A DNA stretch of 13,626 nt from positions 1-13,626 of the forward strand of contig MSYE01000183.1 in assembly GCA_002176905.1 (NCBI GenBank), written 5' to 3'. The translations under genes were made by a program, and so were the position numbers. The notes under the pieces are model-generated. The model worked only from the letters and a program-made list of their open reading frames with translations, ran no database searches and had not been told where the DNA came from. This document shows, in pieces, positions 13,001 to 13,626 of this stretch. Position 1 is the first letter of the stretch; the number at the start of each line of letters is the position of its first letter. This DNA comes from a bacterium F11. GTDB taxonomy: Bacteria > Elusimicrobiota > Elusimicrobia > F11.

Positions 13001-13520
13001 GAAAATCACGAAAGATCTTCAAATCTATTCGTCCAAAAGCCCCCTCTAAAGCAACAAGGTCCACTTTTTCTTGATTGATCAAGGACTGGAGAAGGTTGGA
13101 AATGTTTTCTTGGGCTTCTTTGTTTTGGTGAATGTCTTGGATATGAAGAATGAGAGTGTCAGATGTCCCCTCCTTTACCTTGCGTATGTTGCCGTATTGG
13201 GATGGCAATACAGAAAGCAGGGCTTTAATTTGTTCGTTTCCTTTTCCTTTCAACCACTTGGAAGATTCTTGGGCTGTAATTTGGGAGGGTAAGAGATCAT
13301 GCAGGGATTGGGAAATGGAGGGCATATTTGGCAAAGATGTGGAGACCGAGGGTGTTGGGAGGACAGCCAATTGAAGAGACTGCTTTCGATCATTCCAATG
13401 ACTTGCCTGCCGGCGGGCAAGGTTGGATTCAAAGGCGTGCGCAAGGAGGCAATTGCTGAAGAAAAACACAATGCACAAACAAAAGATGATGAACTTGGTG
13501 AGGCGAGAGGGATGATACAA
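1..13520 (-). CDS. Giant multidomain exported membrane protein (partial, C-terminus beyond window)
   Basis: A single open frame of 4,506 codons with no stop, read codon by codon, which continues past the left edge. The start is a TTG at 13518-13520 with GGAGG eight bases upstream. An in-frame TAG at 13566-13568 limits how far upstream the gene can begin, and no in-frame ATG occurs before codon 66. The TTG start is favoured because it yields a complete signal peptide. Recognisable parts, in order, are a signal peptide, a ChaN/TraB-like domain, nine helix-turn-helix units, M50-like membrane protease motifs, PrmA-like and CheR-like methyltransferase domains, a repeated 127-residue module and two transglutaminase-like domains. 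At least five separate hydrophobic regions would anchor it in the membrane. I know no single characterised protein with this order. Giant fused proteins of this kind are known from Omnitrophota. The function is unknown; a cell-surface or envelope role is inferred from the signal peptide and membrane segments. The frame is certain; the biological role is not. Confidence 0.93.
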   Translation of the reverse strand, partial: MYHPSRLTKFIIFCLCIVFFFSNCLLAHAFESNLARRQASHWNDRKQSLQLAVLPTPSVSTSLPNMPSISQSLHDLLPSQITAQESSKWLKGKGNEQIKALLSVLPSQYGNIRKVKEGTSDTLILHIQDIHQNKEAQENISNLLQSLINQEKVDLVALEGAFGRIDLKIFRDFPDQRAVKMMVDYLFRENKISGPIQAGFFSPTKIPPMVGVDDRNLYKANVQAVKDSFLLKNKIKTQITNINHTLESKKSQTLNPVLRRYDLKVQSYQRKEIGLGSFVKYLSEINSKNGSRILKAKPRWTISTFLEALHLEETLNFSQVEHERALLLKDLLHNLSQTDTQSLMAHSMAFQTRQLSHTTFYSYLENLCEKNNISLKRYGAMRDYLQYLLLSNNIHAENLYKEVRDLEQILYDTLATTQKEKSLLHQSRYLYLLGKLVDFSLTKEEWREYKEKDNTQNLFPSPQGEGTGVEKIRSTNLSPPLSPLLAERGTHNVFARFYHHAESRDKAIASNLSRAISNHDAKVAVLVTGGFHSEGIQRHLQMDGKSPSIVTLVPKITKVDFRKGSAYLSVFTQEKTPLDKLFEGEKLFLARSPIPTRESLLMFCITLTTALRYHSKQLTKPFGQILFHVLLNSDLEGVRRTWVSRATFVFSGIGVISLFFNKGFLLGPIFMGVSGILLIILIIQIRHSLLQKTGQALTFFRERVISFVDDEVRMAVLQAMRPFVITGPNLPGMVFMVPPNKYDIQIIGHHIRRIVEEHQQKLPQAKRINVPKGTGSQIAKSIELFRQILIETLNQTGWEKTAAARTLQVSSASIHDWINALKINEQEEEEKYLIKILKLACWDLAEALKTTGISRRLFLNKRKKYGINLDDGARDQFLGILEVKSQEIIDLASENRIQVGYLKEEMIRHWDLKRHPTRVQILRLLSKSKGMRRFVNDLIDKNKLTREEVEESELPVLPWDRDDFVLILLMWEFDLDEIERVKKIPRSVLEWAIGEYEIDREEEERENLLFSLIKHKWNYENVATEIGVGVDEIAIMITRHQINRAVDEKQFLSERLFENKGSKRATCRAIGISLHRFENLISEYDIPRKGHSSARVLKRKRGRKKYISSKLLEKRWILNSVSRSLGISRYEVRNAIADLGIKREEVEGRHLAKLVEKHKGNTADAAREYGIGLDTIKRRLEKLSQSQPINLRYLWRATAMAGVAWLAFRFGVKETPGFVLVPLSLIALHFVVAFVLTLVFVLIRLALIQKMTTGPPADGILLYGRTAVPQMSADLIQYDEVEDQFELNPALFWLISHDGKKYSLILRIVGHLILWSALAPIHESIHPRLGKSEWKAYLLGNVLPVGLVGLALHLRLVMGGDLLWVVLLFGPVFDSLIRLDVKGKVTSRPSMENPLLSSRSLGLASFVIPIKLIETLNLWIPMPGLENLCCLIIQMVLMVFGSLLLVYIHRSERRLLKRFDGKRQEIGVENFTDDEFKSLQLHLTSIFVIAMSVVLHIFDGLIIPRLLPVVVVISVVIGRVMMLRYLQWQIIKRNTASQENSEPPESAALPQERSSPRLEDFLEGMDIRDTLQSIFESLGTFSDGTSIQYFTTEQKQQMELEDIEEGGLDGYIPFSLNESGQDFFHELMEIGPLGKQAYLLTYENPPNESFGEGSNLSGLPYGMLFETGDNGQFIYLDIADLFGIRGFSGFLLADRLAEVLFPDHARKLLPRSLLLTRQYTPHAEVDFATNERVKAEFDFDRTFEVLTIKEIGHSIRRQLNEEATLGFFPPEGIFSLDFQSGLVSQSSLFDNQRVGINGVGSGIDLLYVLKFGAKEVFANDPSHVHNLFANWNVQFAQDTGQLPSDTYSRVHITRGRDFEGIPTCSRYIFNAPSIHHPNEQNDLAYHYPQVLNSSRCIWVDQFRFYFRQLRGRLLEPDTKALLRIWPSAKSGLTQIDMDPDPLHEEFIALAMAEEFLKDQGFDINQVLPPHFFFLLENPTDPPPDQNRQAADKGELARQILIPGEELVATLQGPGRILAGQLKQLAMSGQGDTAVVDEMRDLIPILQRYGEGIFQARQSALEGNFDRTLLGKINGLGRQIEQFGDRIMKDYPIRQGAHDGDLGMLFRCVQYANPWFPLYLLKEEKSGPQALRMLQATILPELISTTMSHALRYVHRRRSGPPFDTNKAILALFADISRLLKEESQREQRGAPLHPDPLSLSSYPTLKPSGFLSFGARDLNQFAFQDIRQRGLLPSSRKPGFDRNFYNMFPDRVSLGLSEDHRLYSSALRYSQFGPFASIFNVGFVIDDHYVRAHLDEFKLAGDAFGHSLKRKSYEKGLSFLSLQHKVPDVDSGAFLDEIQWIGYEKTRLSPDKKVSLPPEALKGTVVSLFNLSNILDWELSLQRQKTDRRFRSLPFYVIESDKIPDQLEPTLVVTPMEPTKAWNPLSPSYPATEQGTFEKDQRPTHFAFLNDQRETFDRLLLRLNEAGVDLSRIPDPRQWPPVHGLSEEMAQMTPDQLGAELRTLIQNRSSPVFASLGDLLETHSSDQDLLMAYVNYLSEIKTTAAGRPYNRLAEFLSLADIRILFNETQFARLHSDVPADVSPRREITETIQLTNRLHALTRELVIRWSLGDVGTQPSTKRIGEPYPEPVGNDGDPTSNLGNHMFQYERFREMLPYIINERPDKDKRSLRIGVIGPSTGEEPASLLAMIIQAFEENNEWGDITTWDIHIHGLDISGENLARARKRLSGTDPFYFNKPLADKVIRHNDDVKEIMRALNQYPDWARGRFHMEQGSALTPGALDYFAEDDAIFMNGIFIKKNEVETSWENLLKVSKNSFVFAENLHHRHDSHLIQGGRMIHVEPGDYPSRVDCPYIILFPEWANRKQKTIPSLFIERPEGELITNKSDAEKSLRFYGFLGQWGNLLGVILVFFVVFLSLATLHLYQPFNVSPDGMASMAMMGLIPTRNFLYDLLSTDPLTRPYIEHPPNEVPQYVQQNYVQGFISRWDHQRFLLRGSQSDRFGVILDREKSSQTTDMKKPIPESALTDSIGKTSIEQTGMDRREFRNFMKKLAIQDNPRRRLDGIDSFQASYPVKGQRVIVFTPPGKALVSLNLGRGTPGTVFIAGEFVSGYGYVLKIVRVPNDRTQDIIYCRSLFAGDDFIDQSKADFDFVPSFIEEKVANEKRLNGQEFLYMNTLAINRKEPFSIFKKWPTVEFYIERVNGSKIKTPPLIGEDVNPPLSIGGKESGMIYGRMQFAKNKKYKLDLVKYPHDKTKPISLRRVYFNGKKYVDDSIIGFDLVPTRILKKVANGGVLNKREFKFVNRLLVNQKTPYRVVPGVEDFLFEVESEGQYLHAPVREGVGPIQCTSGSIQHGIVYGVGTHIRGKGYRYSLRNVSVLPSKKESKADYYLAEPIIIAEQTAKMEKPNKNLLANPIANIMALLVLIGTIGLIMFFSLQVPGSPQWDQSRELTLLSSFVFPVRWNFLKFLSPSFMDDKMDGGTSSHSSPSKNSEFLYRVHLPLDGEFPALPPRKPPLSYIDPDLSRAYNVARLNARLEFMDQSLKNLFKETLKPLEDWDGPPNTLPVRIKELLERRYPEIVGSYQQFREIYSALACFNKAGAFEFLRWNKIPSLDCAMCNIAGWAFLEAWRELNITPRISVKPREIDSATFEINDIHEDSKLSGHDFLVVEIDGFAFAIGLADGQQFLPTEAGIWIQDQDSFETELKKVSMRRENEKAFLAPYLHFMVPVIRQFKRYYDHLPVFPSEDFMGYSVVHAEDGDPEPLKNLLDAIEPLLWGGGIDSSLSEFDPFLRSLIATDNNEIRLVIQRIDEILSIMFYGEPNTELRGGLDRQLRLVRSVLVIRELKERYPSLRSQYIPVVNRRRADSYFESLPDGDILKFFYHYDKQLSRHWYQLEEIEFVPPSAKPYRGYDELVLLILALLSLLVFSNVDLNLVSSIAPGIMAGDISSNISQPVFANLYGFYGWLFGQRNYPYGGPEKTPKSHYQFVPREERLIFATLIHWVRTNIPKSEAMRKISDLLSFFNIRFPNLYQDEEFAPYRNVKADNIVERYLEFVEKKSPDELTDLESADLGNVKKALVDLRQYLDNPLSHARSPAASLEGGCLYCTLEVVAPILKKHGIDFRWVSHFPIVPVGEITLHTYPVIKIGEEELILDLTASQFPYRWEHYNANPRFVNFQKRTLYGNIRKEMGIVMIPLRHLRRINRHQSRLPFYDASRLLTYYAEVDELDIADVQPFPIIQKFSLKNGIFVDPRDFPDAGSYSPAETNGKEVFGEVAFSITPNLIETPMVQTYRTGSIFPLIGEAGPTGGVLQDENGEKSLLFHLKPRREENLGLYDRWSGVPDVIWIPLVSGFSWEKTGESNNHDVLYRLKGKNHEETNIQLWFDSNGEFDPGRTVEFPFRKGSSFVPNSMEMGWSDYDIGIGRSADEFFNHQLKGKFTQILGNYIRETKITDPDNGPLISTVASNYVFNKLFQIPFTPYLGYEERKVGFRRFHEDGIGWMQIRTSNRLYF
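1026..1343 (-). other. Transglutaminase-like (Cys-His-Asp) domain 2 (residues about 4060-4165)
   Basis: GGCLYCTLEVVAPILKKHGI (4097-4116) has the same C-x-x-C at a helix start as domain 1 (Cys4099, Cys4102) and the G-I phrase after the helix. LHTYPVIKIGEEELILDLT (4134-4152) gives His4135 and Asp4150, 15 residues apart, the usual spacing of the superfamily. The helical region before it (about 3960-4085) may be part of the same unit. Likely a protease or cross-linking fold; the substrate is not known. Confidence 0.55.
1743..1793 (-). other. Membrane segment (residues 3910-3926)
   Basis: LVLLILALLSLLVFSNV is a short, strongly hydrophobic helix. It is preceded by charged residues (YRGYDE) and followed by a Gly/Ser/Asn-rich stretch. 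Confidence 0.75.
1794..2450 (-). other. Unrecognised stretch (residues 3691-3909)
   Basis: A soluble, mostly helical region with many Arg and Glu residues, such as IRLVIQRIDEI and LVRSVLVIRELKERYPSLRS. There is no motif I can place. It links the first transglutaminase-like domain to the next membrane helix. Confidence 0.45.
2451..2753 (-). other. Transglutaminase-like (Cys-His-Asp) domain 1 (residues about 3590-3690)
   Basis: DCAMCNIAGWAFLEAW (3610-3625) carries Cys3611 and Cys3614 at the head of a helix. It is followed 15 residues on by NITPRISV, which matches the G-I-P-A-R-x-V phrase of transglutaminase-like proteases. GHDFLVVEIDG (3659-3669) gives His3660, and Asp3678 follows 18 residues later in GLADGQ. 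The order, spacing and surrounding strands fit the transglutaminase-like superfamily, whose members act as cysteine proteases or cross-linkers. Cys3614 is the likelier nucleophile. Target unknown. Confidence 0.55.
3219..3287 (-). other. Membrane segment (residues 3412-3434)
   Basis: IANIMALLVLIGTIGLIMFF is a clear membrane helix, preceded by a lysine-rich stretch (KMEKPNKN, 3399-3406). By the positive-inside rule the preceding side is cytoplasmic, which would return the chain to the outside for the following domain. Confidence 0.8.
3405..3470 (-). repeat. Truncated third copy of the module (residues 3351-3372)
   Basis: GIVYGVGTHIRGKGYRYSLR repeats the opening of copies A and B, then diverges into a Lys/Glu-rich linker and a membrane segment. 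The first residues of A, B and C are 128 and 126 residues apart. Confidence 0.6.
3471..3848 (-). repeat. 127-residue module, copy B (residues 3225-3350)
   Basis: It starts with GMIYGRMQFAKNKKYKLDLV. Landmarks shared with copy A include YxLxxVxxPxDxT (3239-3251), FDLVP (3274-3278), KKVAN (3283-3287), LNKREF (3291-3296) and the N-x-x-P region near 3305-3309. It is more lysine-rich than copy A. The similarity is at protein level and the copies are clearly diverged, so this is an old duplication. Confidence 0.75.
3849..4232 (-). repeat. 127-residue module, copy A (residues 3097-3224)
   Basis: It starts with GTVFIAGEFVSGYGYVLKIV, followed by a conserved core at 3111-3196 rich in beta-type sequence and a helix (FIEEKVAN, 3152-3159). 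Aligned to copy B at a constant offset of 128 residues, I count 28 identities over 71 positions with no gap. The fold is unknown. The start of each copy (G-x-x-Y/F-x-x-x-x-F) and the Y-x-L-x-x-V-x-x-P phrase are shared. Confidence 0.75.
4767..4826 (-). other. Membrane segment (residues 2899-2918)
   Basis: WGNLLGVILVFFVVFLSLATL is a single strongly hydrophobic helix, flanked by Lys/Arg-rich sequence on the N-terminal side (KSDAEKSLRFYG). It separates the CheR-like domain from the repeat modules and suggests they lie on opposite sides of the membrane. Confidence 0.8.
4926..5603 (-). other. CheR-like SAM methyltransferase domain (residues about 2640-2865)
   Basis: GNHMFQYERFREMLPYII (2641-2658) matches the CheR entry phrase in which an F-F-R-D-P-like motif is followed by a helix ending in LP. 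RIGVIGPSTGEEPASLLAM (2670-2688) matches the CheR SAM-binding signature, which reads G-C-S-T-G-E-E-P-Y-S in typical members; here Cys is Pro2676. HGLDISGENLARARKRL (2710-2726) supplies the second-strand acid, Asp2713. DDAIFMNGIFI (2786-2796) sits where CheR has the F-C-R-N loop, but the Arg-Asn pair is replaced by Asn-Gly. IQGGRMIHVEPGDY (2831-2844) fits the late strand. CheR normally methylates glutamates of chemoreceptors. With the altered motif IV, activity on such a substrate is doubtful. Confidence 0.68.
5604..6470 (-). other. Unrecognised stretch before the CheR-like domain (residues 2351-2639)
   Basis: Soluble, rich in charged residues and prolines, with helices at about 2480-2620. The last of these, NRLHALTRELVIRWSLGD, could correspond to the all-alpha N-terminal subdomain that precedes the catalytic core in CheR proteins. 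Nothing else is recognised. Confidence 0.4.
6471..6905 (-). other. Possible ADP-ribosyltransferase-like domain (residues about 2206-2350)
   Basis: The layout loosely resembles DarT/Tpt1-type folds. A strand (FLSFGARD, 2210-2217) is followed by a helix and the phrase RQRGLLPSSRKPG (2227-2239). Next comes a strand with a serine (DRVSLGLSEDH, 2250-2260), then GFVIDD (2282-2287) and a late acidic phrase LDEIQWIGYEK (2335-2345). The catalytic glutamate cannot be fixed. This is a fold-level impression only, and an unrelated domain is quite possible. Confidence 0.25.
6921..7640 (-). other. Unrecognised helical stretch (residues 1961-2200)
   Basis: Mostly predicted helix, rich in Gln, Leu, Arg and Glu. 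It includes ELARQILIPGEELVATLQG (about 1984-2005) and GKINGLGRQIEQFGDRIMKD (about 2069-2088). There are no membrane segments or catalytic motifs that I recognise. It may be a spacer or scaffold between the enzyme-like domains. Confidence 0.45.
7641..8165 (-). other. PrmA-like class I SAM methyltransferase domain (residues about 1786-1960)
   Basis: Motif I is VGINGVGSGIDLLYVLKFGA (1794-1813), with the glycine-rich GxGxG loop at 1798-1802. The second strand ends in VFANDPS (1816-1822), with Asp1820 in the ribose-binding position. Motif IV is FNAP (1869-1872), resembling the NPP/DPPY loop of N-methyltransferases. RLLEPDTKALLRI (1912-1924) fits the later LLKPGG-like strand. The order and the K-x-G-A-K-x-V phrase recall ribosomal protein L11 methyltransferase (PrmA) relatives. 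The acidic residue usually two positions before the glycine loop is replaced by Ile1796, so catalysis is open to doubt. Substrate unknown. Confidence 0.6.
8166..8933 (-). other. Unrecognised soluble stretch (residues 1530-1785)
   Basis: It begins with an acidic, Pro/Ser/Glu-rich linker (about 1533-1556). A mixed helix/strand region follows with no motif I recognise. A segment at 1725-1765 (DFATNERVKAEFDFDRTFEV, then KEIGHSIRRQLNEE) leads straight into the methyltransferase core and may be its N-terminal extension. No function assigned. Confidence 0.5.
8943..9950 (-). other. Polytopic membrane region with M50 (site-2 protease)-like motifs (residues 1191-1526)
   Basis: Hydrophobic stretches lie near 1194-1210, 1217-1247, 1304-1321, 1338-1376, 1401-1416, 1428-1448 and 1484-1521. 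HESIH (1322-1326; DNA 9543-9557) has the HExxH zinc motif at the end of a hydrophobic segment. NLWIPMPGLEN (1417-1427) lies about 95 residues on. It parallels the N-x-x-P-x-P-x-L-D-G motif that supplies the third zinc ligand in site-2 proteases, with Glu1426 where Asp is usual. The family cuts substrates within the membrane. Activity is uncertain because of that substitution and the following Asn in place of Gly. Confidence 0.55.
9960..11174 (-). repeat. Tandem array of nine helix-turn-helix units, 44-residue period (residues 783-1187)
   Basis: Nine units share a pattern: Leu-rich helix, a Trp or Gly about 11 residues before the turn, a small-residue helix (AA, VA), a turn of the G-I-S type, then a recognition-like helix ending in Ile about 14 residues later. 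The turn Ile/Val/Leu residues fall at 809, 853, 897, 944, 984, 1028, 1072, 1127 and 1171, so most steps are exactly 44. Unit 9 (NTADAAREYGIGLDTIKRRL, 1161-1180) closely resembles the Fis-type helix-turn-helix of bacterial enhancer-binding proteins. Units 1, 2, 6, 7 and 8 are also good. Units 3, 4 and 5 are degenerate. Unit 8 is preceded by a basic patch, KRKRGRKK (1098-1105). DNA binding is the family role but is not proven here. Confidence 0.75.
11466..11585 (-). other. Hydrophobic hairpin, one or two membrane segments (residues 646-685)
   Basis: Residues 646-660 (ATFVFSGIGVISLFF) and 664-685 (FLLGPIFMGVSGILLIILIIQI) are separated only by NKG. The pair could be two crossings or one long segment. 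Arginines 639, 640 and 645 precede it, and Arg686-His687 follow. Whether one or two crossings occur decides on which side of the membrane the following helix-turn-helix array lies. Confidence 0.75.
11871..13166 (-). other. ChaN/TraB-like domain (residues about 119-550)
   Basis: The domain opens with a beta strand leading to HIQDIHQNKEAQENI (126-140), then VDLVALEG (153-160), and ends with AVLVTGGFHSEGI (524-536). This spacing of an early histidine (His131), a glutamate after a strand (Glu159) and a late GxxH (Gly529-His532) matches the ChaN / TraB-TIKI / erythromycin-esterase superfamily. Members include haem-binding lipoproteins and metal-dependent hydrolases. The middle is helical and much longer than in small family members. 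Residues 459-489 come from a palindromic DNA insertion. Being exported agrees with ChaN- and TIKI-type proteins. The substrate cannot be told from the sequence. The superfamily call is moderate; the activity is unknown. Confidence 0.55.
12053..12145. repeat. Paired-hairpin palindromic repeat element inserted in frame
   Basis: The first unit (12053-12078) is a perfect 11-bp stem, TTCCCCTCTCC, closed by a GCAA loop. The second (12122-12145) is a 10-bp stem with one mismatch closed by TTGC, an inverted version of the first. Together they look like a dispersed REP/MITE-type element. In the gene's frame they encode about 31 residues (459-489), including PSPQGEG and LSPLLAERG. These are peptides of the kind such elements yield when they sit in coding sequence. 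The reading frame is intact across it. I see no clear target-site duplication. Confidence 0.7.
13402..13421. repeat. 20-bp palindromic repeat inside the N-terminal coding region
   Basis: CTTGCCTGCCGGCGGGCAAG is self-complementary apart from one T:G pair. It lies just after the signal peptide and encodes residues 34-40 (LARRQAS). In another frame the same DNA would read LPAGRQ, a peptide frequently seen in predicted proteins of uncultivated candidate-phylum bacteria because this palindrome is dispersed in their genomes. I take it as one copy of that repeat. Confidence 0.55.
13434..13520 (-). other. Signal peptide of the giant protein (residues 1-29)
   Basis: Residues 6-9 are basic (RLTK). They are followed by a strongly hydrophobic core at 10-26 (FIIFCLCIVFFFSNCLL) and an Ala-His-Ala site at 27-29 that fits signal peptidase I cleavage before Phe30. 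No lipobox is seen: the residues before Cys24 are F-S-N. This implies that the N-terminal domain is exported to the periplasm or cell surface. An uncleaved anchor is the alternative. Confidence 0.8.
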
Positions 13521-13528
13521 TCCGGAAT

Positions 13529-13533
13529 CCTCC
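13529..13533 (-). promoter_or_regulatory. Ribosome binding site GGAGG for the TTG start
   Basis: A perfect GGAGG sits eight bases before the TTG at 13518-13520. It decides the start. The next in-frame TTG upstream (13533-13535) overlaps this site and has none of its own, and the first ATG is 65 codons inside the protein. Confidence 0.8.
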
Positions 13534-13551
13534 AATAAAAGTACTTTTATT
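13534..13551. promoter_or_regulatory. 18-bp perfect palindrome upstream of the ribosome binding site
   Basis: AATAAAAGTACTTTTATT reads the same on both strands and directly abuts the GGAGG. It has no loop, so it fits a dimeric regulator's operator better than a terminator hairpin. In the leader RNA it could still pair and influence access to the start. No regulator gene is visible here. Confidence 0.4.
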
Positions 13552-13568
13552 TCGAAATGGGTTGGCTA

Positions 13569-13626
13569 TTAGCATATTTTATCGGATGGGGTCTTAAGAT
13601 TGCCTTAAGGGAAGGTAACCTAGTTG
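13569..13626 (-). promoter_or_regulatory. Upstream region with a weak promoter candidate
   Basis: Reading on the minus strand, TTAAGA is followed after 15 bases by TATGCT. Each matches four of six consensus positions for a housekeeping promoter, but the spacing is short. Two small palindromes, CCTTAAGG and TCTTAAGA, lie just upstream. There is no coding frame I can support in this region. The evidence is thin. Confidence 0.2.

Noticed and set aside
13325..13327. ATG at codon 66 as the true start
   Set aside because: It would remove the signal peptide and has no good ribosome binding site, whereas the TTG at 13518-13520 has a perfect GGAGG.

Overview
The whole window is occupied by one very large protein gene on the minus strand. 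It starts at a TTG codon at 13518-13520 behind a clear GGAGG ribosome binding site. It then runs without an in-frame stop to the left edge of the window. I read every codon of this frame. It gives at least 4,506 residues, and the C-terminus lies outside the window. The plus strand holds no gene I can support, and there is no RNA gene, CRISPR array or complete insertion sequence.

The organism cannot be fixed from one gene. Three things suggest an uncultivated Gram-negative lineage of the Omnitrophota (Omnitrophica) type: a giant, exported, membrane-spanning protein that strings together unrelated domains; moderate GC content; and dispersed palindromic repeats translated in frame, including the CTTGCCTGCCGGC type. 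Giant genes of this kind are known from that phylum. This placement is inference.

Order of the protein, N to C (right to left in the window): signal peptide (1-29); a ChaN/TraB-like domain (about 119-550) that carries an in-frame palindromic insertion; a hydrophobic hairpin (646-685); nine tandem helix-turn-helix units with a 44-residue period (about 783-1187); a polytopic membrane part with site-2-protease (M50)-like motifs (1191-1526); an unrecognised stretch; a PrmA-like SAM methyltransferase domain (about 1786-1960); a helical stretch; a possible ADP-ribosyltransferase-like domain (about 2206-2350, weak); a CheR-like SAM methyltransferase domain (about 2640-2865); a membrane segment (2899-2918); two and a fraction copies of a 127-residue module (3097-3372); a membrane segment (3412-3434); a transglutaminase-like Cys/His/Asp domain (about 3590-3690); a membrane segment (3910-3926); a second such domain (about 4060-4165); and an unrecognised C-terminal stretch leaving the window.

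The most unusual point is the mix. An exported, multi-pass protein carries an array of DNA-binding-type helices plus two SAM-dependent and several protease- or transglutaminase-like folds. Either the topology puts the helix-turn-helix and methyltransferase parts in the cytoplasm, or these folds have been reused for protein binding. The 106 bases upstream of the start hold an 18-bp perfect palindrome next to the ribosome binding site, a candidate control element.
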